Positions 32,035 to 40,736 of a DNA stretch of 64,000 nucleotides are shown piece by piece (the stretch's first letter is position 1; every line of letters begins with the position of its first letter). Source of the DNA: Diaphorobacter caeni (GTDB lineage: Bacteria; Pseudomonadota; Gammaproteobacteria; Burkholderiales; Burkholderiaceae_C). The notes beneath the pieces are model-generated. The model did no database searches. It was given only the letters and a program-made list of their open reading frames with translations, and was not told where the DNA came from. The DNA lies in NCBI RefSeq assembly GCF_015354245.1, contig NZ_JADKYZ010000012.1:62001-126000 (forward strand). Reading direction: 5' to 3'. The translations under genes and the position numbers were made by a program.

Positions 32035-32058
32035 GCCCCGCTCGTCGGGGCTTTTTTT
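32035..32058 (+). terminator. Rho-independent terminator after the thioesterase gene
   Basis: GCCCCG (32035-32040), loop CTCGT, CGGGGC (32046-32051), then seven T residues. It begins 26 bases after the stop codon. A textbook plus-strand terminator. Confidence 0.88.
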
Positions 32059-32315
32059 CGTCTATCTCCCGACACTTTCCGGTGACGGTAGGGCGGAATT
32101 TGCGGATGAAGCCGTCTCATTGCGCGACGTTTGAGGCGTGGCTTTCAAACATCGCCCAACGTCGCCTATCTGCCTTGCAACGTCTGCCAAATGGCGCGTG
32201 ATTTGGCGGGCGAAAAGAGCAGATTTTTCAATCCCACAATTTGCGGGCTGAGTCTTCCCACGCTTGGTTTGCGCTTTCACAATCGCGGCCCATCAGGTTC
32301 TCTGGAGATTGCCCA
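32059..32315. other. gene-free leader region upstream of bioB
   Basis: 257 bases after the terminator with no supportable gene. The stretch probably carries the bioB promoter. No clear BirA-type long dyad could be picked out by eye. GGAG just upstream of ATG 32316 is the likely ribosome binding site. Confidence 0.45.
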
Positions 32316-33359
32316 ATGAGCAGCACCCCCTTCCCACAAGCCGAATCCTCCGTGCACGAACAGCAAGTGCAGTTTTTCTCCAAGCCGCGCTCGGCGCCGA
32401 ACTTGGACAATGCCCAAGTGACATGGAGCGTCGAGGCCATTCAGCAACTGCTCGACATGCCGTTCATGGATCTGCTCTGGCGTGCGCAATCCGTGCATCG
32501 CGCGCATTGGCCCGCGGGCGACATCGAGCTGGCAACGCTGCTCTCGGTGAAGACGGGCGGATGTCCCGAGAACTGCGGCTACTGCCCCCAGTCCGCAGAG
32601 TTCGACACGGGCGTGAAAGCGCAGAAACTCATGAGCGTGGAGGAGGTCACTGCCGCCGCGCAGGCCGCCAAGGACGCCGGCGCGACGCGCTTTTGCATGG
32701 GGGCGGCCTGGCGGGCACCCAAGGACCGCGACATCGACAAGGTCAGCGAACTGATCACGGCCGTCAAGGGCCTCGGAATGCAGACCTGCGCGACGCTCGG
32801 CATGCTCGAGCCGCACCACGCCGAGACGCTCCGGGGCGCGGGGCTGGACTACTACAACCACAATCTCGACACCGCGCCGGAGTACTACACCGACGTGGTC
32901 AGCACGCGCCAGTACCAGGACCGTCTCGACACGCTCAAGGCGGTGCGCAATGCGGGCATCAGCGTGTGCTGTGGCGGCATCATCGGCATGGGGGAGGAGG
33001 TGGTGCACCGCGCGGGCCTGATCGCGCAACTGGCCAATCTGCAGCCCTATCCGGAATCGGTGCCGATCAACAGTCTGGTGCGGGTGCCCGGCACGCCGCT
33101 GGCGGACAGCGCCCCCGTCGATCCGCTTGATTTCGTGCGGGTGATCGCCGTGGCCCGCATCACCATGCCCAAGGCGCGCGTGCGCCTGTCCGCCGGTCGC
33201 CAGAAGCTCGGCGAAGCGGTGCAGGCGCTGTGCTTCATGGCTGGCGCCAATTCCATTTTCTATGGCGACAAGCTGCTGGTGACGGGCAATCCCGAGGCCT
33301 CGGACGACGCGCGCCTGATCGCGAAGCTGGGCCTGACCACGACCCGACAAATGGGATGA
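32316..33359 (+). CDS. bioB: biotin synthase
   Basis: Radical-SAM enzyme inserting sulfur into dethiobiotin; 347 residues. The 4Fe-4S cysteines are in [12 protein letters not shown] (Cys83, Cys87, Cys90). Further family marks are [23 protein letters not shown] [31 protein letters not shown] and [11 protein letters not shown] with [15 protein letters not shown]. No other bio gene is adjacent. It supplies the cofactor of carboxylases such as PccA, but this does not imply joint regulation. Confidence 0.96.
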   Translation: MSSTPFPQAESSVHEQQVQFFSKPRSAPNLDNAQVTWSVEAIQQLLDMPFMDLLWRAQSVHRAHWPAGDIELATLLSVKTGGCPENCGYCPQSAEFDTGVKAQKLMSVEEVTAAAQAAKDAGATRFCMGAAWRAPKDRDIDKVSELITAVKGLGMQTCATLGMLEPHHAETLRGAGLDYYNHNLDTAPEYYTDVVSTRQYQDRLDTLKAVRNAGISVCCGGIIGMGEEVVHRAGLIAQLANLQPYPESVPINSLVRVPGTPLADSAPVDPLDFVRVIAVARITMPKARVRLSAGRQKLGEAVQALCFMAGANSIFYGDKLLVTGNPEASDDARLIAKLGLTTTRQMG

Positions 33360-33377
33360 ACCTAAGGCAAAAAGAAA

Positions 33378-33412
33378 ATGCGCTGCACCGACGCATCATC
33401 GGTGCAGCGCAT
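33378..33412. terminator. bidirectional terminator between bioB and the DUF883 gene
   Basis: Perfect 14-base inverted repeat ATGCGCTGCACCGA (33378-33391) and its complement (33399-33412) with a seven-base loop. The left flank AAAAAGAAA gives a T-rich tail when read on the minus strand. It lies between two convergent genes and can serve both. Confidence 0.8.
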
Positions 33413-33427
33413 CTGGGCTAAGGATTT

Positions 33428-33736
33428 TTAGCGTTTCGCGAGGCAGAAGCCGATGACCGCACCCACGGCCAGCGCCATCCCCGCGACGCGCCAGGGCTCG
33501 TCATGCGCGTATTCATTGCCAAGGCGGGCGGCCTCGCGGGTGCGGTGAGCCGTCTCTCCGGCCGCGCTGCTGACCGCGTCGCGCACATGGCTCACGCCGT
33601 CGCCCAGACGCTGGCGCATGTCGCGGATCTGAGGAACGGAGTCCAGCTCCTTGCTCGACAGCAGGCTGCCGAGGTCACTCAGCAATTGCTCGAGGCTGCT
33701 CACGGCGTCGGATGCATTGCGGTTTGAAAATTTCAT
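33428..33736 (-). CDS. DUF883/ElaB-YqjD-like membrane-anchored protein
   Basis: 102 residues. A long amphipathic helical N-terminal part (SSLEQLLSDLGSLLSS...RDMRQRLGDGVSHVRDAVSSAAGETAHRTRE) is followed by one C-terminal membrane segment (VAGMALAVGAVIGFCLAKR). This is the YqjD/ElaB pattern; those E. coli proteins bind ribosomes at the membrane in stationary phase. ATG 33736 chosen. It is 53 bases downstream of the glycine-zipper gene on the same strand, suggesting a small stress operon. Confidence 0.82.
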   Translation of the reverse strand: MKFSNRNASDAVSSLEQLLSDLGSLLSSKELDSVPQIRDMRQRLGDGVSHVRDAVSSAAGETAHRTREAARLGNEYAHDEPWRVAGMALAVGAVIGFCLAKR

Positions 33737-33789
33737 GTTCTTCGCCTTTCTTGGATGGTTGCGTTTCGGGCTGAGATGTCCACCTGGGC

Positions 33790-34272
33790 TCAATAGCCGG
33801 TTTCCTGAACGTACTTGCGGTTGGCGCGCTCCCATGCGGCCTTGAAAGCGGGCTGTGCCTTTTCCCACTTCAAGCCACCTTGCGCATGTGCGGCATCCCA
33901 CTTGCGGGCCCATTCGGCGCGGGCGGCGTCGTAGTCGGTTCCGGCCACGCGGGCTTCCCAGCCCGCGCGGTAGGCCGGTGCGTAGTCGTCATAGCCATGC
34001 TCGGGCGAGTAGTAGGGCTCCTCCACATGGACCTCGCGCCAGTGCGCGTCTTCGTCCGTGGGATTGATGACCTCGGCCGCGCCCTTGCCGGCCAGGCCTC
34101 CCACCACCGCGCCGACGATGGCGCCAGCCGCCGCGCCCAGCGGACCGCCGATGGCCCCCGCAGCGGCCCCGGTGACGGCGCCACCTGCGGCACCAAGGCC
34201 GGTGCCTACCGGGTGCGATCCGGGTTCGCCGGTGATGGGATCGCGGTTGAGTTTGTCGTTCGAGCTGCTCAT
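33790..34272 (-). CDS. glycine-zipper domain protein of unknown function
   Basis: 160 residues. The central stretch (about 25-65) is a Gly/Ala-rich glycine zipper (GAAGGAVTGAAAGAIGGPLG and following GAVVGGLAG), able to form a membrane hairpin. The C-terminal half is acidic and aromatic: YYSPEHGYDDYAPAYRAGW and a repeat-like DAARAEWARKWDAA/PAFKAAWERANRKY. Relatives occur beside stress and membrane-stability genes, but the role is unknown. ATG 34272 begins MSSSNDKLNRDPITGEPGSH. Confidence 0.75.
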   Translation of the reverse strand: MSSSNDKLNRDPITGEPGSHPVGTGLGAAGGAVTGAAAGAIGGPLGAAAGAIVGAVVGGLAGKGAAEVINPTDEDAHWREVHVEEPYYSPEHGYDDYAPAYRAGWEARVAGTDYDAARAEWARKWDAAHAQGGLKWEKAQPAFKAAWERANRKYVQETGY

Positions 34273-34479
34273 GTTGGTTCCCCTTTGCTTCGAAGAGTCC
34301 GAGACGTGTTGAATGCGCTTGCGGTCAGACCGAAATCCGAGCCGCAGCGGCTTCACGTGGGCCTCCACCTCATTGGGCTATGCAATGCAGGCGATGTCTG
34401 TAGGAGAAATGAGCCTACTGCCTTAGGACAAGCAGGTTGACGGCGTCCAGCGGCCGCCGGAGCGGCGATCCAGAGAGGG

Positions 34480-35193
34480 TCAGAGCGCCTTTGCCAGCAG
34501 CACCACGCCCGAAACGATGGCGAACCCTTGTACCAGCCAGCGCATGAAGCGCGCGTTGATTCGGCTGTGCACGAAGCGGCTCGCGAACATGCCGACCGCA
34601 AGCGGGGGCAGAAGCAGCAGGGTGATCTGGATGTGCGACGCGTGGATCTTGTCCATGAAGAACAGAAAGACCAGCGAGATCAGCTCGCCCACCAGAAAGC
34701 ACACCGCAATCGTCGAGCGCATCTCGGCCACGGGGCGATGCTGCAGGGTCAGGGCGAGCGGTGGTCCGCCGATGCCCGTGGCGGTTTCGGTGACGCCCGT
34801 GATCAATCCCGCCAGCAGAAACGCGATGACGCCCGGCGTGAATGCCGGAATGAACCAGGTGACCACGGCGGCGGCAATGGTGGACGCCCCGACGAAGATC
34901 GACAGGGCCTTGGCGCTCAACACCACCAGCACCGCCAGTCCGCCAAACGTCCCGACGAACCGCCCAAGGCTGATCCAGGCCACACCGCGAATGTTGATCG
35001 CATGCCGCTCGCGCCAGGCGACATAGAAATTCAGCGGCAGCATCAGAAACAGCACGCAGACCGGCAGCAGATCGGGCTGCAGCATCGCGAGCACCGGCGC
35101 GACGATCAGCGCGAATCCAAGGCCGCTCGCCCCCTGCACGAACGCGGCGAAGGCCACCGTGAGCGCCACGATGATCAGGTCAGGCGTGCTCAT
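34480..35193 (-). CDS. TauE/SafE family permease (second copy type)
   Basis: 237 residues with about eight membrane segments and the TauE/SafE glycine motifs GASGLGFALIVAPVLAMLQP near the N-terminus and TETATGIGGPPLALTL in the middle. It differs clearly from the permease at 29.3 kb. Probably an exporter or importer of a small anion. Its promoter side abuts the transposon: the left inverted repeat begins 194 bases upstream of its ATG. Confidence 0.85.
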   Translation of the reverse strand: MSTPDLIIVALTVAFAAFVQGASGLGFALIVAPVLAMLQPDLLPVCVLFLMLPLNFYVAWRERHAINIRGVAWISLGRFVGTFGGLAVLVVLSAKALSIFVGASTIAAAVVTWFIPAFTPGVIAFLLAGLITGVTETATGIGGPPLALTLQHRPVAEMRSTIAVCFLVGELISLVFLFFMDKIHASHIQITLLLLPPLAVGMFASRFVHSRINARFMRWLVQGFAIVSGVVLLAKAL

Positions 35194-35386
35194 CGGCGCT
35201 CCCTGAATGTCGCGGGCACGCGAAGCGCCGTGGGCTTTTTCATTGCGGAATCAAGGCGTCTCTGGGTGGGATGAAGCGGCATCGCCCAAGGATACCGAAG
35301 CGTCAGCATCTTGATATCCGTCAGGTGGAAAGACCTTCGTCCCATTCTGCCCCGCAGAACAGCTTTCCCGGTCGATCGACTTTCCG

Positions 35387-35424
35387 GGGGTCGTCTCAGA
35401 ATTCGGAAAATAAAGCACGGTAAG
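35387..35424 (+). repeat. left terminal inverted repeat of the transposon
   Basis: 38 bases beginning GGGGTCGTCTCAGAATTCGG and ending CACGGTAAG. It differs from the right copy at three positions (two in the AATT/AAAA region, one near the inner end). TTCCG precedes it at 35382-35386. The sequence type is that of the Tn21 subgroup. Confidence 0.95.
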
Positions 35425-35472
35425 CAGTTTGCAGCGCCCGTGCGCGTCGTTACCAGCACCTCAACTGCCCGC

Positions 35473-35871
35473 TCAATCCTTGGCCAGCACGTCGATGATC
35501 GGACAAGTCGTATGGCCGTCCCTCGCGTCGCACTGCTGTACCAGTTCCTCCAGCACCCGCTGCATGGCCACGAGGTCAGCCATCTTCTGCTCGATCAGAC
35601 CCAGCTTGCGCACGGCCAATTCCTGAGTCTCGCCGCAGGCGCACGCCGCATCCAAGGTCAGCAGTGCGGCCACCTCATCGAGTGTGAAGCCGAGCGCCTG
35701 TCCCCGCTTGATGAATCGCACACGCTTGGCCTGCTCGGGCGCATAGCGCCGATGCCCACCTGGCGGCTTGGGCGGCTCACCCAACAGGCCACGTCGCTGG
35801 TAGTAGCGAATCGTCTCGATATTCACCCCGGCGGCGTCAGCCAGCTTGCCGATGGTCAGTTCTGTTCCCAT
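35473..35871 (-). CDS. merR: mercury(II)-responsive regulator MerR
   Basis: 132 residues from ATG 35871; a GTG at 35874 is an alternative. The N-terminal MerR helix-turn-helix (LTIGKLADAAGVNIETIRYYQRRGLL) is followed by the dimerisation helix. The three Hg-binding cysteines are present at 79, 114 and 123, with the same 35- and 9-residue spacing as Cys82/117/126 of Tn21 MerR. This strongly suggests Hg(II) sensing. It is divergent from merT, with the operator between them, and lies just inside the left inverted repeat. Confidence 0.93.
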   Translation of the reverse strand: MGTELTIGKLADAAGVNIETIRYYQRRGLLGEPPKPPGGHRRYAPEQAKRVRFIKRGQALGFTLDEVAALLTLDAACACGETQELAVRKLGLIEQKMADLVAMQRVLEELVQQCDARDGHTTCPIIDVLAKD

Positions 35872-35881
35872 CACATTCCCC

Positions 35882-35913
35882 TTGACTCCGTACTTAGGTA
35901 CGGGATTTAGAGT
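35882..35913 (+). promoter_or_regulatory. mer operator-promoter (merT side)
   Basis: -35 TTGACT (35882-35887) and a -10-like TAGAGT (35908-35913) are separated by 20 bases. The spacer contains the dyad CCGTAC-TTAG-GTACGG (35888-35903). The same arrangement, with a 19-base spacer, is known for Tn21 merOP, where MerR untwists the over-long spacer when Hg(II) binds. Confidence 0.85.
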
Positions 35914-35946
35914 AACACTTGGGCAAACAGGTTCAAGGAAAACGAC

Positions 35947-36294
35947 ATGGCACGACTCACTGAAAAAGGCTCGTTGATCGCGGGCGTACTGGCCGCCATC
36001 GGCGCGTCGGTGTGCTGCGTCGGGCCACTTGTCCTGCTGGCACTCGGCATTGGTGGCTCATGGGTTGGCAGCCTGACCGCGATGGAGCCGTACCGACCCT
36101 TTTTCATCGGCATGACGCTGCTGTTTCTAGGACTGGCCTTCCGCAAGCTCTATCTGGTGCCGCAGGTCTGCACGCCCGGCACGCCGTGCGCTGATCCGCG
36201 CACACGCCAGCGGCAGCGCCTGACGTTCTGGATCGTTACCGTGCTGCTGCTTGGCCTGTTGGCCGTGCCGTGGCTCGCCCCACTGTTCTACTGA
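35947..36294 (+). CDS. merT: mercuric ion transporter MerT
   Basis: 115-residue inner-membrane protein with three membrane segments. The cysteine pair in the first (Cys23-Cys24, SVCCVGP) and the cytoplasmic pair Cys75/Cys81 (VCTPGTPC) match Tn21 MerT Cys24/25 and Cys76/82. It takes Hg(II) from MerP and moves it inward. AAGGA precedes the ATG. Confidence 0.94.
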   Translation: MARLTEKGSLIAGVLAAIGASVCCVGPLVLLALGIGGSWVGSLTAMEPYRPFFIGMTLLFLGLAFRKLYLVPQVCTPGTPCADPRTRQRQRLTFWIVTVLLLGLLAVPWLAPLFY

Positions 36295-36306
36295 AAGGAG
36301 ATCCCC

Positions 36307-36582
36307 ATGCGCAAACTGCTGATTGCCCTGTTGGCAGCCGTGCCGCTCGCCGTGCTGGCCACCACCCCGAAAACCGTCACGCTGGCCGTGCAGAACATGA
36401 CCTGCGAGCTATGCCCGATCACGGTCAAGAAGTCGTTGGAGAAGGTGCCCGGTGTGAGCGCCGTCAAAGTCGATTTCGACAAGAAAACGGCCACCGTCAC
36501 CTATGACGCCGACAAGACCAAGCCGGAAGCGTTGACCTCGGCCACGACGAACGCAGGCTATCCGTCCACCGTGCAAAGGTGA
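36307..36582 (+). CDS. merP: periplasmic mercuric-ion-binding protein MerP
   Basis: 91 residues. A signal peptide (MRKLLIALLAAVPLAVLA) precedes a heavy-metal-associated ferredoxin-like fold with the metal motif MTCELCPITVKKSL (Cys33 and Cys36). It hands Hg(II) to MerT. It lies 12 bases after merT. In most mer operons merA follows at or after this point; here it does not. Confidence 0.93.
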   Translation: MRKLLIALLAAVPLAVLATTPKTVTLAVQNMTCELCPITVKKSLEKVPGVSAVKVDFDKKTATVTYDADKTKPEALTSATTNAGYPSTVQR

Positions 36583-36589
36583 CGCCACG

Positions 36590-36802
36590 ATGAACGCCGT
36601 CATCCTCGAATCCGTCCTGACCTGCCCGCACTGCGGCCACGCACAGCAGGAAACCATGCCCACGGACGCCTGCCAGTTTTACTACGAGTGCCCGGCCTGC
36701 CATACGCTGCTGCGTCCAAAGCCGGGCGATTGCTGTGTGTTCTGTTCGTTCGGATCGGTACCATGCCCGCCGATCCAGCAGCAGCGTGGGTGCTGCGGTT
36801 AA
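36590..36802 (+). CDS. small GDCCVxC-motif cysteine-rich protein of the mer operon
   Basis: 70 residues with 11 cysteines. It has two CxxC pairs (Cys12/15 and Cys34/37) that look like a small zinc ribbon, then GDCCVFC (46-52), Cys59 and a terminal CC. This matches the family named GDCCVxC domain-containing (seleno)protein, in which some members carry selenocysteine; here all positions are ordinary Cys codons. It is seven bases after merP. Its stop overlaps the tnpA stop on the other strand by four bases. A cytosolic metal/thiol-binding role in mercury handling is inferred. Confidence 0.82.
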   Translation: MNAVILESVLTCPHCGHAQQETMPTDACQFYYECPACHTLLRPKPGDCCVFCSFGSVPCPPIQQQRGCCG

Positions 36803-39765
36803 GTCGGGGACAACGGTCGCAATGGCCTGAACTTGCCCGGGCCGATCTTGGCGCTGCTGCGCCAGAGGTAATCGCCGGTCAGGTTGATGTGCTCCCAGCC
36901 GAGCGGCGAAAGGTACTGCAACAGCCCGTCATCGACGGTCTGGCCATGGCCACGCAAGGCGTTCGCGGCCCGCTCCAGATAGACCGTATTCCACAACACT
37001 ATGGCCGCCGTCACCAGGTTGAGGCCGGAAGCGCGATAGCGTTGCTGCTCGAAACTGCGGTCGCGGATTTCACCCAGGCGGTTGAAGAACACGGCGCGGG
37101 CCAGCGCGTTGCGTGCCTCGCCTTTGTTCAGCCCGGCATGCACGCGGCGGCGCAGCTCGACGCTTTGCAGCCAGTCCAGGATGAACAGGGTGCGCTCGAT
37201 GCGTCCCAGCTCGCGCAGCGCCACGGCCAAGCCGTTCTGACGCGGGTAGCTGCCGAGTTTTCGGAGCATCAGCGAGGCCGTCACCGTGCCCTGCTTGATC
37301 GAGGTGGCCAGCCGCAGGATTTCGTCCCAATGGGCGCGGACGTGCTTGATATTGAGCGTGCCGCCGATCATCGGCTTGAGCGCCTCATAGGCGGCATCGC
37401 CCTTCGGGATGTAGAGCTTGGTGTCGCCCAGGTCGCGGATGCGCGGGGCGAAGCGGAAGCCCAGCAGGTGCATCAACGCAAAGACGTGATCGGTGAATCC
37501 GGCCGTGTCGGTGTAGTGTTCCTCGATGCGCAGGTCGGATTCGTGGTACAGCAGGCCGTCGAGCACGTAGGTCGAGTCGCGCACGCCGACGTTCACTACC
37601 TTGGTGTGGAACGGTGCGTACTGGTCGGAGATGTGGGTATAGAACGTCCGCCCTGGGCTGCTGCCGTATTTCGGGTTGATGTGGCCGGTGCTCTCGGCCT
37701 TGCTGCCAGTGCGGAAGTTCTGACCGTCCGACGATGACGTGGTGCCGTCGCCCCAGTGCTCGGCAAAGGGATGGCGGAACTGCGCGTTGACCAGCTCGGC
37801 CAGGGCCGCCCCGTAGGTTTCGTCGCGGATGTGCCAGGCTTGTAGCCAGGCCAGCTTGGCGTAGGTCGTGCCGGGGCAGGACTCGGCCATTTTGGTCAAG
37901 CCCAGGTTGATCGCGTCGGCCAGGATCGTGGTCAGCAGCAGATTCTTGTCCTTGGCCAGGTCGCCTGACTTCAGGTGCGCGAAGTGACGGGTAAAACCGG
38001 TCCATTCGTCCACCTCCAGCAGCAGTTCGGTGATCTTGACGTGCGGCAGAACCATCGCCGTCTGGTCGATCAACGCCTGCGCGGTGTCGGGCACCGCCGC
38101 ATCGAGCGGCGTGATCTTCAGGCCCGACTCGGTGATGATGGCATCCGGCAGGTTATTGGCCGCTGCCATGCGGTTGACGGTGACAAGTTGCGTTTCCAGC
38201 AGTGTCAGCCGCTCATGCAGGTACTGGTCGCAGTCGGTGGCCACGGCCAGCGGCAATTCGCTGGCCAGCTTGAGGCTGGCGAATTTCGCGGGCGGCACCA
38301 GGTAGTCCTCGAAGTCCTTGAACTGGCGCGATCCCTGCACCCAGATGTCGCCCGAGCGCAGCGCGTTCTTGAGTTCCGATAGTGCGCACAGCTCGTAGTA
38401 GCGCCGGTCGATGCCGGCGTCGGTCATCACCAGCTTCTGCCAGCGCGGCTTAATGAAGTCGGTCGGCGCGTCGGCGGGCACCTTGCGGGCGTTGTCGCTG
38501 TTCATGCCGCGCAGCACCTCGATGGCGTCGAGTACGTCCTTGGCGGCGGGCGCGGCCCGCAGCTTGAGCACGGCAAGGAATTCCGGCGCGTAGCGGCGCA
38601 GCGTGGCGTAGCTCTCGCCGATGCGGTGCAGGAAATCGAAGTCCTCGGGTTGGGCGAGTTTCTGCGCCTCGGTGACGCTCTCGGCGAAGGCGTCCCAGGA
38701 CATGACGGCCTCGATGGCGGCGAACGGATCGCGGCCAGCTTGCTTGGCTTCGATCAGGGCCTGGCCGATGCGCCCGAACAGCCGCACCTTGGCGTTGATC
38801 GCCTTGCCGGATGCCTGGAACTGCTGCTGATGCTTGTTCTTGGCGGCATTGAACAGCTTGCCCAGGATGCGGTCGTGCAGGTCGATGATTTCGTCGGTGA
38901 CGGTGGCCATGCCCTCGATGGCGAGCGCCACCAGGGTCGCGGAGCGCCGTTGCGGCTCGAACTTGGCCAGGTCAGCGGGCGTCATCTGGCCGCCCTCGCG
39001 GGCGATCTTGAGCAGCCGGTTCTGGTGCACCGACCGTTCGATGCCGGAAGGCAGATCGAGCGCCTGCCACGCCTTGAGGCGTTCGATGTGTTCGAGCATG
39101 TGCCGCGAGTTCGGCTTGACCGGTGACTGGCGTAGCCAGGCCAGCCAGGTCGTCTTGCCGTTGTCCCGGCGCTTGAGCAAGTCGTCGAGACGGCGGCGAT
39201 GTGCGTCCGACAGCGGTTCGGCCAAGGAATCGTAGATGCGCCGGTTGGCGCGGGTGATCGCCTCGGCGCTCGCCCGCTCGATAGCGTTGAGCGCGGGCAG
39301 AATGATCGACTGCCGCCGTAGATGTTCGACCAAGGCGCTGGCCAGCACAATACCCTTGTCGGTTTGCATGGCCAGCTCGGTCAGCGTGTGGACGGCCTGC
39401 CGGTAGTGGCTCATGGTGAAGGGCTGGAAGCCGAATACCGTTTGCAGTTCGACCAGATGCTCGCGCCGGGTCTGCTCCCGCTGCCCGTACTCGCCCCAGC
39501 TTTCAATGCCGACCTTGAGCTGGTCGGCGACCAGTTTCAGCAAGGGCGGAAACGGCGCCTCATCGACACCAAGAATGACGCCAGGAAAGCGCAGGTAGCA
39601 AAGCTGCACGGCGAAGCCCAGGCGGTTGGCCGGGCCGCGCCGCTGCCGGATGATGGCGAAGTCGGTATCGCTGAATGTGTAATGTCGGATCAGGTCGTCC
39701 TTGGTGTCCGGCAACGCCAACAGGCTTTCGCGCTCGGCGGCGGACAGGATCGATCGGCGGGGCAT
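36799..39765 (-). CDS. tnpA: Tn3-family transposase
   Basis: 988 residues, full length for the family. The N-terminal domain ([27 protein letters not shown]) binds the inverted repeats. The C-terminal DDE catalytic part is recognisable: [51 protein letters not shown], and the late acidic residue in [16 protein letters not shown]. The ending KFRPLRPL is Tn21-like. Unlike Tn21, its 3' end does not reach an inverted repeat but meets the mer cargo tail to tail. It is two bases downstream of tnpR. Confidence 0.96.
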   Translation of the reverse strand: MPRRSILSAAERESLLALPDTKDDLIRHYTFSDTDFAIIRQRRGPANRLGFAVQLCYLRFPGVILGVDEAPFPPLLKLVADQLKVGIESWGEYGQREQTRREHLVELQTVFGFQPFTMSHYRQAVHTLTELAMQTDKGIVLASALVEHLRRQSIILPALNAIERASAEAITRANRRIYDSLAEPLSDAHRRRLDDLLKRRDNGKTTWLAWLRQSPVKPNSRHMLEHIERLKAWQALDLPSGIERSVHQNRLLKIAREGGQMTPADLAKFEPQRRSATLVALAIEGMATVTDEIIDLHDRILGKLFNAAKNKHQQQFQASGKAINAKVRLFGRIGQALIEAKQAGRDPFAAIEAVMSWDAFAESVTEAQKLAQPEDFDFLHRIGESYATLRRYAPEFLAVLKLRAAPAAKDVLDAIEVLRGMNSDNARKVPADAPTDFIKPRWQKLVMTDAGIDRRYYELCALSELKNALRSGDIWVQGSRQFKDFEDYLVPPAKFASLKLASELPLAVATDCDQYLHERLTLLETQLVTVNRMAAANNLPDAIITESGLKITPLDAAVPDTAQALIDQTAMVLPHVKITELLLEVDEWTGFTRHFAHLKSGDLAKDKNLLLTTILADAINLGLTKMAESCPGTTYAKLAWLQAWHIRDETYGAALAELVNAQFRHPFAEHWGDGTTSSSDGQNFRTGSKAESTGHINPKYGSSPGRTFYTHISDQYAPFHTKVVNVGVRDSTYVLDGLLYHESDLRIEEHYTDTAGFTDHVFALMHLLGFRFAPRIRDLGDTKLYIPKGDAAYEALKPMIGGTLNIKHVRAHWDEILRLATSIKQGTVTASLMLRKLGSYPRQNGLAVALRELGRIERTLFILDWLQSVELRRRVHAGLNKGEARNALARAVFFNRLGEIRDRSFEQQRYRASGLNLVTAAIVLWNTVYLERAANALRGHGQTVDDGLLQYLSPLGWEHINLTGDYLWRSSAKIGPGKFRPLRPLSPT

Positions 39766-39767
39766 CG

Positions 39768-40325
39768 TCAGGCATCTTTCAGGTATTGGTACAGGGTTTC
39801 CCGACTGACGCCGAACTCACGGGCCAGCTTCGATTTCTGTTCGCCAGCCTCGGCGCGATGACGCAATTCGGAGGCGCGCTCAGGGGACAGTGCTTTCTTG
39901 CGTCCACGATACGCGCCCCGCTGCTTGGCCAACGCAATGCCCTCGCGTTGCCGCTCACGGATTAAGGCGCGCTCGAACTCGGCGAACGCGCCCATCACCG
40001 ACAACATCAGATTCGCCATCGGCGAGTCCTCGCCGGTGAAGGTCAAGCACTCCTTGACGAATTCGATCCGTACCCCGCGCTTGGTGAGCGTCTGCACCAT
40101 ACGGCGTAGGTCATCGAGGTTGCGCGCCAGACGATCCATGCTATGCACCACCACCGTGTCGCCCTCGCGGGCGAAGGCCAGCAGGGCTTCCAGTTCTGGG
40201 CGCTGGATGTCCTTGCCCGATGCCTTGTCGGTGAACACCTTGTCCACCTGTGTCTGCTCAAGCTGGCGTTCCGGGTTCTGATCGAAGCTGCTGACCCGGA
40301 CGTACCCGATCCGTTGTCCCTTCAA
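39768..40325 (-). CDS. tnpR: serine resolvase
   Basis: 185-residue small serine recombinase that resolves cointegrates at res. [10 protein letters not shown] carries the catalytic Ser12; [10 protein letters not shown] and [27 protein letters not shown] form the rest of the catalytic domain. The C-terminal helix-turn-helix ([22 protein letters not shown]) binds res. It is co-directional with tnpA, with res immediately upstream. Confidence 0.95.
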   Translation of the reverse strand: MKGQRIGYVRVSSFDQNPERQLEQTQVDKVFTDKASGKDIQRPELEALLAFAREGDTVVVHSMDRLARNLDDLRRMVQTLTKRGVRIEFVKECLTFTGEDSPMANLMLSVMGAFAEFERALIRERQREGIALAKQRGAYRGRKKALSPERASELRHRAEAGEQKSKLAREFGVSRETLYQYLKDA

Positions 40326-40344
40326 GATGCTCTCCCGTGCAAAA

Positions 40345-40464
40345 TGTCAGAAAAGAATCTATGACCCTTTGTTGATCGTGTCAACAAATATCAAAACTCA
40401 CTCTATCCTGACGGATTTCGGGAGCAATCATTGACGCCAGATTAGGGTATAGCTCAGACTGACA
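40345..40464. other. res recombination site (three subsites)
   Basis: Three spaced inverted-repeat sites precede tnpR. Site III is TGTCAG...TATGAC at 40345-40365, site II TGTCA...TGACG at 40379-40413, and site I TGACGCCAG...GACTGACA at about 40432-40464. Site I, farthest from tnpR, is where exchange occurs in the Tn21/Tn501 arrangement. Boundaries are by eye. Confidence 0.75.
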
Positions 40465-40736
40465 TTATTATTGCTGCGCCGCCGCAAAGAAGGTAAAATA
40501 CCCCTTCCAAAAAATCAGCAAGCCAACTATCGGAGTTCCTACCCGTGTAAGCCTCTTTCTCGCTGCGAGCCAGCTTCAACCACTCACCACGCTCGCACGA
40601 GGCTGCACGTCCGATTCACTGCGTCTTGCTGGCCCCGGATCACTCGGGGTTCGTTCTCTATTCCGCTGGCCGGGAAGACGCGCTTGCGCTCGCCCCAACT
40701 GCCACCACTGGCTGGCAACCACAACGGAATAGAAGA
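40465..40736. other. gene-free leader between res and the SulP gene
   Basis: 272 bases with an open 89-codon frame (40471-40740) that looks like noise: it has high Arg/Ser/Pro, no family resemblance and runs into the SulP start. It presumably holds the promoter of the SulP-Usp-DksA operon; no consensus promoter stands out. Confidence 0.4.

Noticed and set aside
36583..36800. Possible remnant of merA or of an old inverted repeat between merP and tnpA
   Set aside because: The interval is fully used by the GDCCVxC gene and no GGGGTCGTCTC-like sequence or flavoprotein motif is visible there.
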